Source: Mesorhabditis belari
Lineage: Eukaryota > Nematoda > Chromadorea > Rhabditida > Rhabditidae
Length of the DNA: 64,000 bases
NCBI GenBank assembly: GCA_958450365.1
Contig: CAUEEP010000925.1
Location: forward strand, 744,001 to 808,000
Reading direction: 5' to 3'
This document shows, in pieces, positions 33,270 to 44,506 of this stretch. A program made the translations under genes and the position numbers. The notes beneath the pieces are model-generated. The model was not told the DNA's origin and did no database searches. It saw only the letters and a program-made list of their open reading frames with translations. Position 1 is the stretch's first letter. Every line of letters starts with the position of its first letter.

Positions 33270-33680
33270 ATTAAAAGGCTTTTTTTCAATAAACCATAAG
33301 ATTGATCATAAGATTGTGCATCCATCCGTTTCTCGTGCTAATTTTACATAACAATCCAAAGCATTCCAAATAATAAAACAATATTAATGGCATCGATGAC
33401 ATGTGCTATATATGTTCTAGCTTTTAACGTTCACAATATAGCACACTTAAAGTTTATGTTTCAATTCGTAGATCGATCACGGTGTAATTTTCGTCACTGA
33501 AAGGACAAAACGTCTAATACCTGACAGTTTCGTCTTCAAAAACATTTTTAGTGCTTTTTGCTAAGGTTAACTTTTCTTTCCAGTTCTTTTTGCCATATGA
33601 ACAATAAAAACATACACCAACTTGGAAAAGCTACGCCTACGAACAAGAATTAATATTGCAGCATGAATGGGTAGATGCGA
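33270..33680. repeat. Dispersed repeat R5 (copy 1; copy 2 at 49080-49490)
   Basis: Long shared runs: AATCCAAAGCATTCCAA, TAATGGCATC, GACAAAACGTCTAATAC and GCCATATGAACAATA. In both places a mariner relic lies just to the left, so R5 is probably the 5' part of the same mariner family. Confidence 0.55.
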
Positions 33681-33789
33681 TGATTCATTCCCATGCTTTT
33701 TGTTCATAAAAATCCATCTAACGTGCCAAAGATCGCACTAAAACAAATCGAAAGGGTTTCCTTGGTAAATCGTTGAACAAAGACATTTT

Positions 33790-34470
33790 CAGAAAGACAG
33801 ATTCAAGATCAAACGTGGCAATTTGATATGGCGAGTGAATAAAAACGAGAGATAAGGTCTTCTTGGTCTTGGTATTTAACCAAGACCTCGCCTCTTTTCA
33901 AACGCAGCCCAATAATATTTATTTGTTGACTCGACCAGTCCTATTCAGGAATATAACTTGAAATTCAATTTTGGCTCTTTGTACACTTTGATTATTTAAC
34001 CACGGCTCTTCGATATGTCTTCATTAGTAAGGGCTTCGACTTAAAAACTTAACGCGAAAACTTAATAGCAAATAAACTCTGCCAAATGATAAGTGTAACT
34101 AGATTTCGTGATTTGCAGAGCTCAGTTCAGAGATGAATCTTCCAGGATCAGCTGTTTAGTCTAGGCATAACGGTTAGCTGGATAGAAAAATTGCTTTTGA
34201 AAAGATAAAATTCAAATACCCAGATGATATGATCAGCCGGATGAGCGCATATACAGGGTGGCTAATAAGTAATGTCACATGTCTGAACGCGTGTTACTTC
34301 TCGAGCCTACTTCCAAATCTCATGAATAGCCTGCTAAAATCTTGCTCAGAGTCTAGAGACTCTAAATATATGCATGAATTCTTCAGACAATAGCTGGAAA
34401 ATTTTATTGCAATTATTGTGCTTTTCAAAAAAGGCACTTTGCCCGAGGTCAATTCTAAGCTTCTCATATA
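33790..34470. mobile_element. Dispersed repeat R2 (copy 2)
   Basis: Runs from AAAGACAGATTCAAGATC to TTCTAAGCTTCTCATATA and matches 10505-11187 in reverse complement. It ends exactly where the next MITE begins. A partial copy precedes it at 33105-33250. Confidence 0.6.
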
Positions 34471-34993
34471 TTAGGTTGATGCATAAGTCTTTTCGTTTTT
34501 TTCGTACTTCTGTTAAAAAGTAGCAAATTCACCAATTAATCTATAGTTTGCTCTATAAAAAAAAGTGTTTTTTTGTTCAATTTGCATCTTTTTAAATCAA
34601 TTTCGGTTCACTTTCAAGCAAATTCGAGAGTGAAAAACGCCTTTTTCGTAAAAATCTATAAAAAACTCTACGGAAAAATTGGCTGAATGAATTTCTCTGA
34701 AATTTTGGCGAAATATCAAACGTTTCTTTTCTCTATCTTTTATCTATTGACACGAAGATAGGTTTTCTTTAGCTAAGGTGTCTAAACCGCATCATCGAGT
34801 TAGCCCTTTTTGACTACCCGACTTCATACTCTCAAGAAAATCCAGGCATTAAATATTTTTAAACCCGTTTTAATGTTATTTTGCAGAAAAATAATTGGTT
34901 TTTCTAATGAAATCAACCGTAGTTCAATTGGTGCACTTGTTGGTTTTGAGCGGAAGTACGAAAAAAATGAAAAAGACTTTTGCATCAACCTAA
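34471..34993. mobile_element. Mariner-type MITE, family A (copy 1)
   Basis: 523 bp flanked by TA. The ends are TTAGGTTGATGCATAAGTC and a complement differing by one or two bases (AAAGACTTTTGCATCAACC). A nearly identical inverted copy is at 41294-41813. The ORF inside (34810-35004) has no transposase motif. Confidence 0.85.
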
Positions 34994-34997
34994 TATA

Positions 34998-35690
34998 TAG
35001 ATAGATAGATAGATACTTTATTCAGGACCTGAGATAAAGTGCGCTAGATTTAAGATCAAAACACATGAATTCATACACATAACACGAAAAGGGCCGATAA
35101 AAAGCAACACGATATAATATATATAATATATGGGTAGCACAGATAACGTCAAGGGTCCACTCGAACTTCAAGATCAAGATCATCTACAGATAATTTAAAG
35201 GTTTCGAGATTATTGGACTCTCTCAAAACTCTGGGGAGTCGATTCCAAATTCTGGCAGTTCTTATTGGAAAAGAGTTATATACAAACTTATTGAAGGTGG
35301 CTCGAATTTCTAAAACGAAGAACCTCTCCTTGAACTAACCGTGGGATTAACTTTGAATAAATCTCGAAAAAGAGGGATAGGTTGCCCGTTCTTTACAATT
35401 TTGAAACATTCTATTAAATTCGTGACCAAGCGGCGGTGTCTAAGAGATTTAAGATCAAAAATTTTGAGTCTATCTGTGTAACTAAAGTATGCAAATTTGG
35501 AAAAATCTATTTTCCATAGAGCTATCTTAGTATATCTCTGCTGGATTTTTCCCAGGCGAGAGATATCAACTTGTGTATGTGGAGAGCAAACTATAGATGC
35601 ATACTCTAGAATGGGCCTAACGTAAGTGATGAAACACTTTCTGTAAGTGTCATTTTCGAATAACAAATTGCTTTTGGGACACGACTAGAG
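34998..35690 (-). mobile_element. 5'-truncated LINE 3' end with a GATA-type tail
   Basis: On the minus strand, 35310-35666 encodes YRKCFITYVRPILEYASIVC, RLGKIQQRYTKIAL, YTDRLKIFDLKSLRHRRLVT and ECFKIV, the region after the reverse-transcriptase core in CR1/Jockey-like LINEs. The 3' end is a short tandem (GATA) repeat at 34998-35015 rather than poly-A, as known for some CR1-like elements. The element sits immediately at the TA end of the MITE. Confidence 0.75.
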
Positions 35691-35859
35691 ACGAAAGAAG
35701 CTTTACGGCAATGTGTTTTAAGAAATTTCATTTCAATGTGTTTTGAGAAATTTAAAGGTGGGGAAATAAATTTCTTTCTGAAAATTTCTGGAATTTGGCT
35801 CCAAGTGACGATTTAAAAAAACTCTAATGTTCTTTGTGGCCCTCAAAGCCCTCAAAGAA

Positions 35860-36341
35860 GAAAGAGATAAGGCATCCCTTTCTTTTAGAAGTTTCTCCCC
35901 CTCATCCTCTAGCTGCTTTTCGAGTTCTCATTGCATTTTTCTATATCAACTTTCATTCATTAATTCTTTAAGATAAAGCCTTATCTGTGGAAAATGACAA
36001 CATCTGATCATCTGATTGGAAATAATTTGGATTTGGCGTATAAAAAGTGTAATGTTCTTTGTGGCTCCCAAAGCCGTTTTTCGATTAAGTCAAATTTAAG
36101 AAAAACAAAAGTATTGAATGAACTAATGAGATTCAGTTTATTGTTATCAAATCCCCTTCCTTTTCCCAAAACCCAGATTCAGTCAATATGAAAATGCAGT
36201 GGAGAGAAGAAAGAGATAAGACATCCCTTCCTTGCAAAAGTTTTTGCCCTCACACTCTAGCTGCTTTTCGAGTTCTCATTGCATTTTTCTATATCAACAT
36301 TCATTCATTAGTTCTTTAAGGTAAAGTCTTATCTGTGAGAA
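35860..36341 (+). promoter_or_regulatory. Duplicated upstream region of the kinase gene at 36342
   Basis: Two direct copies, about 35875-36000 and 36205-36345, share AGCTGCTTTTCGAGTTCTCA, TTGCATTTTTCTATATCAAC and a TTTAAG-TAAAG-CTTATCTGTG block leading to an ATG. The first copy leads to an aborted start at 35994 (MTTSDHLIG) that soon leaves the kinase frame. The second leads to the kinase exon 1. The same block precedes the intact genes at 9912 and 54233, so it probably carries promoter and trans-splice acceptor. Confidence 0.55.
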
Positions 36342-39300
36342 ATGTCAACATCTGATCAATTTGAATTGGGAAAGTGTATTGGGCAAGGAGCATATGGAGA
36401 AGTGTATGAATTGAAAGGACACAAACCGTTGGTTATTTTTGATCTATTCACTGCTATGTTCAATATTCAGTCTTTTGTAGAGGTTGTATTGTACCATAAG
36501 CCTCTTTGTTTAGCCCAGCTGTGATCAAATATATGCAGCCAAAAAATGCTGAACAATTGAAGATCTTCAAAAATGAATGTGAAGCTTTGAAGAAGATCTA
36601 TCATGTAAATGTGGTCCGATTGTATCGATATACAGAAGAAGGAATAAAAGTCGGAATTGTAATGGAATATTGTCAGAAAGGACCACTCAAGGGAGGTCGG
36701 AATTGGACTGGTATTGTTATACCTTAGAGTTTAGTGATTCTTGGTCCAACAATTACATATTCAATGAACACTATTCTCACCTGGGGAATCCAATTATTTG
36801 ATGCCATTGATCACATGTATCAGAAACACAAATTGGTACATCGAGATATCAAACCAGACAAGTAATATTCAGTGGTATAAATGTCGAAATTCAATCCATT
36901 TATAGCATTTTTTGTGACCAATGAATACCAGCTGAAGATTGGTGACTTCGGTTTGGTAAAAGTAGTGGGAGATGGAACTGTTACGGGCATGCTTATTAGA
37001 ACACAACGATATATTAGTCCACCTGAGATGAAAGAGGATGTGGTACAATGGAATGCTTATGAACAAATAAAGAATCCTGATGTAGCGGTTAGTTTCAACC
37101 TCTTTTCTATCCCATGATTGGATTTATTCATTCCAGAATTTCCATCGAAATGATGTCTACAGTCTGGGACTTGTTATGTGGGAAATCATCGAAAGGAGGT
37201 ATTCATTTTAAATAGTGAGCTCCTTTGAGATAATAATAAGATTTCAAAACAGCATTTTATTGTTTTAGAACCATTTTCACAAACTATGAGATATCTGGAG
37301 TGTTTGATCGTGATCAATTATTGTTTGATATAGCACTCAAACGTGTTACTGAAATCGAATCATTTGAATGTCAATCAGAAATTCAAAAAATCATCTTCAG
37401 GTTCAGATTCAAAATTTTTTTTAATGTTTTAAGAATCCATCTATCAGATGTACTAACTTTTAACGTATTCATCGTCCACCAGCTTCTGAAGTCTTGGATT
37501 TCCTCAAACAAACACAGAAAGTAAGCTTTTCTAAAAGAAGTAGAATTTCTCGTCTACTATAATATTGGGTTGGAAAGTATGGAAAGTACGCAAATTTCAT
37601 TTCACTTATTTTACCATTATGATGAACAGAATTTTTTTGTTTACTATTATATTGGGTTGGAAAGCATGAAATCTCGCAAGGTTCCTTTCACTCCTATTTC
37701 CTTATTTTACCATTAAAATAAATAGAATTTCCATGGTTGATGTAATATTCTGAGGATTACCAAATATAAAAGTTCAAGAGTCTTTTGTGGTAAAATAGCT
37801 GGGGACGGCTGGATTGAAGTTGACTTATGTTCGCATGGCATGCAAATTCGTGTTCCATCACGAAAGTTCTTCTTCCTTTAAAAATATACAGGGGAAACTT
37901 TAAAACAGCCAGCCTTAATTCATGTATAAAACAATTGGAAAAGCACTCCTTGGTGATGGTTTTCACATCGACCTGCGGACAAACATCTCCGAAATAGGCG
38001 TTCTCTGAGTGAAAACTGTCTAAACGCCCACTCTCTGGCATAGCTATCTTTGATTTCTATTCGATCTATTTTAATGGTAAAATAGGTAAATAGCAATAAA
38101 GGGAAATTTCGTAGTTCAAACAACGAGAAAAATACTGCAGAAAAGCGAGTTAGTTTTGTAGAAATACATTTCATACTTGGGTAGTTTAACCAAACATGTC
38201 CGGCGGTATGCCAGAGAGTGGGCGTTTAGGCAGTTTACGCTGAGAGAACGCTTATTTTGGAGCTGTTTGTCCGGAGATATGGTAGTCCTAAGAATTCTAC
38301 ATATACCATGAAAATTCTAGTTATTTTAGAGGCTATTTTAAATGAGTAACTAGAAGTAAATGGGAATTTGCGAGATTTCATACTTCCCAACCAAATAGTT
38401 GAGTAAGTTTTCTTTTTTTGAAATTTAGAACTTCTCAAATATAATAACCTAGGCAAATCGATTCTTCTCTTCACTCGCTTTTCTGCCCACAGAAGATAAA
38501 AACCAAGAAGAACTGATGAAACCAATTGGATTTGATGATGGAACAGAATGGGTTATGGTTGAATCTGAGGAAAAAAATATGAAAAGAGATTCGAGGAACA
38601 TCGAAGTAGGGACATCGGAAATATCACCAGAATAATGCGAGATAAACTTCGAACAATAAATTCTGCGGAAAGAGAGAGATTCTTCAAAGAAGCATCAAAT
38701 ATTGTTTCAAGATTAAAAGAAGAAACTCAGAAATTCAAAGATGCGCGTTATGTGATTGAGGAAATATTGAAGATAGAAAAATGGAAGAAAAATTTACATG
38801 AAAAGAATATTTATGAAATATTTGAATTGTTTGTTTTTGGAGATTTTCAAGAGCAGCTCCGGGAAGAAAACATCGCTTTTAAAAGTCTCAAAAGTCACGA
38901 GGAGATTTGGAAATCAAGTTTTAGAAATTGGCGGGAGTGTGAGAATCAGATTAACGATTTCAAAAATATAAAAAGAGAGAAATACACAACAAATTTCTGG
39001 TTTCGATGTTTTATTTCGCAATTGACTGGTCAGAGATGGATTCAGATAGGATCGAATCAGTTTGTAAGTGAAGACTTAAGATTATGGAAACAAATACCAG
39101 GACAATGGGTAGACAATCCAAGAGCTGAAATCCGGAGCTATGAAGTTGAAAATAAAGACGAAAAACATGAATTGCTTCATTTCTCCCATTACAAACGAAT
39201 CCTTTTGAACGAATAATTGAGATATTTAAAAAACAACAAGAAACAATGGAAACGATCATAAACTTACACTTGAAATATCTGATTCCGATAGAAGAATCGG

Positions 39301-40208
39301 AGAAGAATAATGTTCCATTTAATATTAAATCAATTCTCGATGAATCTTCTGAATTCAGAACATTCAGAAGATATTATGAGCCCTATTCCTTCCCCTACTA
39401 CATATTCCAATTAAGAAACCCTCCTCGTCCAATTTGTCAAAAGAATCATTGAGGGGAATGTCAAATGGATGGGTTTAGAAAAATGAGGGAATGGTCAGAT
39501 TTACCTAAAGAATTGCACATTCCAGTATGTGGTAAAATCACGGAAAATGAGGTTTTGTTTCTGGACAGTTATATGAGATGTATAAGATCTGATGGATATG
39601 TGAGTTATGATCCTCTCATGGAACGTCCATTTCTATTTCTTTGCTGTCAAAATCCCTTAAATATTCCATTTTTGATTCTCTTGGATCATCCAAACAATTA
39701 TGAAAATGGGGAAAGTATTCTTGGATTTGATTTCGAGAAGAAACTTCATCATATTGATGTTGGAGTATTAAGAGAATACTTTCAAGAGTCAAAGCTCAAT
39801 GAGAGGATCTATGCTTTGATCAAGTTTGGATGGACACCCTGCTTCCGCTTGATCGATTATCAAGGGAATCCAAAGACAGAATGGCTTAGGTTTAATGAAG
39901 CGGCCAAATTACCAATTCCTATGACCTATAGCCAATTCACTGGCCAATTCGACAAATATCGACCACCAATACCCCAAATGGCGCTAGCCTTTCAGCGAGA
40001 TCCTGTAGAAGGGAATCCAAAGACAGAATGGCTTAGGTTTAATGAAGCGGCTAAATTACCAATTCCTACATTTAGCCAATTCACTGGCCAATTCGACAAA
40101 TATCGACCACCAATACCCGTAATGGCGCAAGCCTTTGAGCGAGATTCTGTAGAAGGTGATCAATTGCAGCTGACATCCATGAGGGTTGACTTTTTGCATT
40201 ATATTTGA
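36342..40208 (+). pseudogene. A-type kinase-X gene copy 7: full layout, several disabling changes
   Basis: Exons: 36342-36427 (GQGAYGEV loop), 36514-36695 (AVIKYM, GIVMEYCQKGPLKG), 36735-36861 (HRDIKPDN), 36906-37087, 37137-37198, 37269-37400, 37448-37520 and X at 38453-40208. All splice phases agree with the intact genes. Damage: an extra T at about 36907-36913 shifts the frame just before KIGDFGLV; RTQRYISPPE replaces GTQRYMSPPE; one base is lost near 38571; another shift is near 39210; TCA has become TGA at 39450. In this copy the usual ATG at the start of the X block is CTG, yet the frame from the splice acceptor is open, which supports the fused gene model. The C-terminus has a duplicated piece (EWLRFNEAAKLPIP twice) and the tail LTSMRVDFLHYI. 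Confidence 0.85.
37651..38398. repeat. Long foldback element in the kinase-X intron of copy 7
   Basis: Left arm TTGGGTTGGAAAGCATGAAATC, right arm the complement ending TACTTCCCAACC. Nested inside is a second inverted pair (AACGCCCACTCTCTGGCAT and its complement at 38211-38230). It fills most of the intron 37521-38452. An extra outer start is seen at 37563. Confidence 0.75.
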
Positions 40209-40224
40209 AAGATTCAATTTTCAG

Positions 40225-40371
40225 ATTGATTCAAAAACTTCGTCCACCCAACGTCCACTTCGTCCACCTCCACCCGCCCCTGTAGTACCTCGTTCACCTC
40301 CACGCGTCCCTGTAGTACTTCGTCCACCCAACATCAAGCAAAGTAAAAAATTTCCGGAAGATGATCCACAG
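40225..40371 (+). CDS. Proline-rich exon downstream of X copy 7
   Basis: After an ATTTTCAG acceptor the frame reads STQRPLRPPPPAPVVPRSPP then RVPVVLRPPNIKQSKKF and PEDDPQ, ending at a GT donor. The last part equals the exon at 17606-17683, with an added proline/arginine repeat here. It could be the first part of the B-type X gene or an alternative C-terminal exon of the kinase-X gene; the sequence does not decide. Pro-rich tracts of this kind are typical SH3 or WW ligands (general knowledge). Confidence 0.5.
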
Positions 40372-41293
40372 GTTAGGAGTTTTCTTACGCGAAACCTTAG
40401 ATTATGATATTGTGAATACTCTGATACTCTGAAAAATACTCTTGCAAACTCTTTGCTATATTGATTGATTATCAACGGATCTTTGTACGAAGTTATTTTT
40501 ATGGTAGAATAAAATAAGAATAAAATTACGCAGAATGGAAATAGCTTTGGCGAGTGCAAGTTATGCGGTGAGTCATTTGAGGAGCCCAATCTACTTAACA
40601 CTTTCGCGACAATGACATTTTTGGTATTTTGGTCTCAGAGACTAGAACGCTTTAGCGCTGGATCAACACGAAAATCTGTCTTTGGGATTTTCGTGGTTGG
40701 GAAATCCAAATCAGCCGTTAATTTTCACTTATGAAATTATAAACCAAGCCAGTCAAAACTTGGGTAATTAAAACGAAATGAATAAAAAGAGCGAAACTGA
40801 GTTTGGTTTCTGCCCCCTACAGGGTATTTAAAAATTCCCTAAATTTTCTCAAAAAGTTTAAGTAGCTCAAGATGGTGTCTGTTCAAAACTGTTCTTTGAC
40901 TTTGACTTTTCCATATTTTAACAAATAACTAGATTAAATCTATAATATTCTTTTATCTACTTTATGTTTATATCTACCTATAAAGTACCTTTGAACATAA
41001 TCGACATAATCTGAGAACATAATCGAAACAAATCTTATACTTAAACTATGCACACTTTTTCTCAAAAGCACTGGATAGGCTTAGGCTTGGACTTAGTGCG
41101 AAGGCTAGCGGCTAGCGCCTAGCACTAAGTCTATTTGGGTTTGGGCTGAACCCCTTAGGCTTAGGCTTAGGCTTAGGTGAGTGTCTAACCGAATAGTACC
41201 GAAAAGCTTACTAGGGATGCTTTTGAATTTACACATCGGTTTTGAGCCGAGACCTGGCACATCTTGTTCTTAGTCTGAGTCTCTAGAGTTCTA
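40372..41293. other. Intergenic stretch with an SL1-like core and telomere-type repeat
   Basis: No gene is visible. It contains an SL1-like core on the minus strand (about 40757-40777, TTTAATTACCCAAGTTT) and the TTAGGC repeats at 41155-41178, listed separately. Confidence 0.45.
41155..41178 (+). repeat. Interstitial telomeric repeat, TTAGGC x 3 plus one variant unit
   Basis: Three exact TTAGGC units followed by TTAGGT. TTAGGC is the telomere repeat of nematodes. A shorter piece (TAGGCTTAGGC) lies at 41076-41086 in the same orientation. The tract is far too short to be a chromosome end. Confidence 0.8.
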
Positions 41294-41813
41294 TTAGGTT
41301 GATGCATAAGTCTTTTCGTTCCTTTTCGTCTGCCGTTTCAAGCCAACAAATGCACCAATTGAACTACGGTTGATTTCATTAGAAAAACCAATTATTTTTC
41401 TGCAAAATAACATTAAAACGGGTTTAAAAATATTTAATGCCTGGATTTTCTTGAGAGTATGAAGTCGGGTAGTCAAAAAGGGCTAACTCGATGATGCGGT
41501 TTAGACACCTTAGCTAAAGAAAACCTATTTTCGTGTCAATAGATAAAAGATAGAGAAAAAAAAGTTTGATATTTCGCCAAAATTTCAGAGAAATTCATTC
41601 AGCCAATTTTTCCGTAGAGTTTTTTATAGATTTTTACGAAAAAGGCGTTTTTCACTCTCGAATTTGCTTGAAAGTCAACCGAAATTGATTTAAAGAGATG
41701 GAAATTGAACAAAAAAACACTTTTTTTATAGAGCAAACTATAGATTAATTGGTGAATTTGCTACTTTTTAACAGAAGTACGAAAAAAACGAAAAGACTTA
41801 TGCATCAACCTAA
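41294..41813. mobile_element. Mariner-type MITE, family A (copy 2)
   Basis: 520 bp with TA on both sides. Ends TTAGGTTGATGCATAAGTC and GACTTATGCATCAACCTAA. Inverted with respect to the copy at 34471-34993, with high identity across the whole length including the GACTACCCGACTTCATAC region. Confidence 0.85.
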
Positions 41814-41886
41814 TAGATCTAGCGCTGGATCTAACTAGGCCGGCACTTGGGCCCAGCTCCGTGCTTGGCTAAATGTCTCCTTCTAG

Positions 41887-44506
41887 GATATGCCTTTCAC
41901 CCCGTCAGTTGCACAATATCAAGACCTCGACCAACCACAGCCACATCAACCGCACCAACTCCCACCACCTTCTGGTAAACGAAACGATAATAAGCTAACA
42001 GACTACTTTACATTGTGCCCATAAAATTTTGCATATTTACAGATGGCTTCGACTTGAGCATTTACAGATGGAATATGAATCTTGAGATGAATCAGCCCGA
42101 GAACGTTGATTGCTTTGCCGTTCAGTCCGTGAATCCGGATCTCGGTCAGTTAAAGGCCTAAGCCAAAATTTGACTTCAAGTTTCAGATCAACGACCACCC
42201 GAGGCTTTCAATACAGCGTACCCTGAACATTTTCAAGGATCCGATCAATGTGAGTTGTGCCAGAAATAAAAAGAAATCTTTTTTGCAGTCGGTTTTGAAC
42301 CGTATCCAATGGGAGGAAGCCAAGAAGACCTTCAGGATCCGGATCAACCAGGTGAGATTTTAGAAAGGATAACTGAGTTTTCCTTTCTAAACCAGCTTAT
42401 TGTGATCTTTCTTAAGGCTAAGCCAATAAGGCAAGACCATAGACAGGGCCAAACCTGGCTTCTGGAGACCTCAAGCTTTTATGGTCCAGGAAAGCAAGCC
42501 TAGAAAACAATCAAGCATGGCCTTGAGGGCCCAGGCCATACTAGGACCTGATCCTGGCCTATTCAGTCTATGAAGTTGTCTGAATAAAACCGTGCACCAG
42601 GTCCATCTCATCGTTACCACATTCCACAAGCACCAACGTTTTCCGACTTCATCTACGAGGTCTTTTAATTTACTTTTCACACGTGATTGGCATAAAAATC
42701 TAATCTATCAAAAGCACTAATTCCAGAATCCTTCTGCACCAATTGACTACTCATCCTCCTCTCTTGACCCATCACCAGAAACTTCTACTTCCTCAAAAGA
42801 AGAAAAACCTGAAATGGTTAATGTTATCAAAACTGGAAACTCATTGTTAGAGATGGCTCAATTCAGTAAAAGAAAAGAGATTTTCAGTCACGAATATTCC
42901 AAACTATCGATTGGGCAAAAAAGGAAGTTCAAAGAGAAGAGCGCTCGAGATCTGAAAAAGAGCAAACAGCCAACTTTTTATAGCGATTATCTTTACGAAT
43001 CTTTGCAAGGAAAGGAAAAGCCGGAAAGTATTGAAGAAATTTTTGATGATATGAAGAATTTGCATCTTCGAGCCCAGCTTGATGAATTTTTGAATACTAC
43101 TTCCTCAAAAGAAGAAAAACTGGAAATGGTTAATGTTATCAAAACTGGAAACTCATTGATAGAGATGGCTCAATTTAGTGAAAGAAAAGAAAGTTTCAGT
43201 CGCGAATATTCCAAACTATCGATTGAGCAAAAAAGGAAGTTCAAAGAGAAGAGTGATCGAGATCTGAAAAACATTAAACAGCCAACTGTTTATAGCGATG
43301 GTCTTTACGAATCTTTGCAAGAAAACGAAGAGCCGGAAAGTATTGAAGAAATTTTTGATGATATGAAGAATTTGCATCTTCGAGCCCAGCTTGATGAATT
43401 TTTCGACGCGTTTCTCCTCATCGAACGCATGAAGAGAACCCATTTCGAATTCAGTCTTTTGTATCAACAATTAGCCGAATGTCTCGAAAGATTGAGGCCG
43501 TTTAAGGATTCAATCTATACGAGGAGGATACAGTTTAATTGTTATTATTCAACGTTAGACAAAGAAAGCTGGTTATTACTGAAGCAAATCGATGCGAATA
43601 CCTGCTACCTCACTAGATTTATAAAAAAGGATTTGAGCACTGTGAAATATCTTTTTGGAGCAAGCATCGATGATTTTTCTGAGGATGCGCCTCCGAAGCT
43701 GCTTGTCAACAAGAGATTTCTCAAACATGAGGTGAAAACAATTCGGGAAACCCTCCAAGATACTGAACCCAACTTGGTCTCAGTCTTCGAAAAAGAGCTC
43801 GATGAACAAGAGTTGGTGCAAACAGAGATACTCGAAAAGTTTTCCGATTACGAAGAGCTGATATTGAAAAATCGGGAAACGGTCGATTTTGTTACAGGTG
43901 ATCAGAGCGGTGGAGGAGGCGCAAAGGGCAATCGACTCACGATTTGACACCCAAAGCAAAAGCAATAGGAAAGTCGAGGAGCCCCTTTTCAGAAACTTGG
44001 ATTTTTTTCGATTGCGGAATCCTCAAAGCCCATCTCACCAATGCTTAAATCGAGAACAATGCAAAAAAATTTATTTTCCCGAAGATCTCCACTTGTGCCC
44101 GTCAAAAGCAAAACTTTTCTATTACGAGTGTACACCTGCTCAAGAAGTTTCCTTAATGAAACGTCGATTTACTTTTTCCCAACTTTTCAACGAGCTTTCT
44201 GAATTCAAATCGCCCCTAAGAGAACTAAAAGTTAAAGCGGAAGACATGCAATTATCGGATTTACATCAGAAAGAAAGCCTTCTGTTTCTTACTTATCCTC
44301 TAGCAAAAGCCTCGGAGAAAGAGTTTGTCGTTTTGCTGGACGATCCATTTGCTTATGCACCCGGTGAACGAATTTCCTGCTTTGATCGACGGCTAAAGTT
44401 CTACACTATTGATGCAAAGATTTGTCAAGACTTCTATAAAGAATCTGGTTTGAAATTTATGCTTGGAATCGACATGAACTTGAATGCCTGGAGAATTAAT
44501 CACTAA
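41887..44506 (+). CDS. B-type X gene, second copy (XB2): Pro/Gln-rich N-terminus plus duplicated X
   Basis: Exons in phase: 41887-41974, 42043-42144, 42187-42249, 42289-42351, 42602-42660 and 42727-44506. The first five encode a disordered, Pro/Gln-rich stretch (DLDQPQPHQPHQLPPPS, then repeated short D-Q segments). The last encodes domain X, starting with two tandem 104-residue units (42782-43093 and 43094-43405) that each contain MVNVIKTGNSL and YSKLSI-QKRKFKEKS. It continues to a C-terminal part with FFRLRNPQSPSHQCL, FLTYPLAKASEKEFVVLLDD and a stop at 44506. A one-base shift is needed at about 43888 (…DFV to QVIRAVEEAQRAI) and I see no intron there. The Cys/His cluster is only partly kept. 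AATAAAG at about 44561 may be the poly-A signal. The first exon is uncertain. Confidence 0.65.

Noticed and set aside
34810..35004. ORF inside MITE A (and its twin at 41294-41476) as a protein gene
   Set aside because: No transposase motif; the element is short and bounded by terminal repeats, and the frame ends differ between copies.
31395..35690. The two LINE pieces as one element
   Set aside because: Both are on the minus strand but in the wrong order: the C-terminal part lies at higher coordinates than the reverse-transcriptase core, so they are separate insertions.
42782..43405. CRISPR-like or minisatellite array
   Set aside because: Only two long units and both are in-frame coding sequence.
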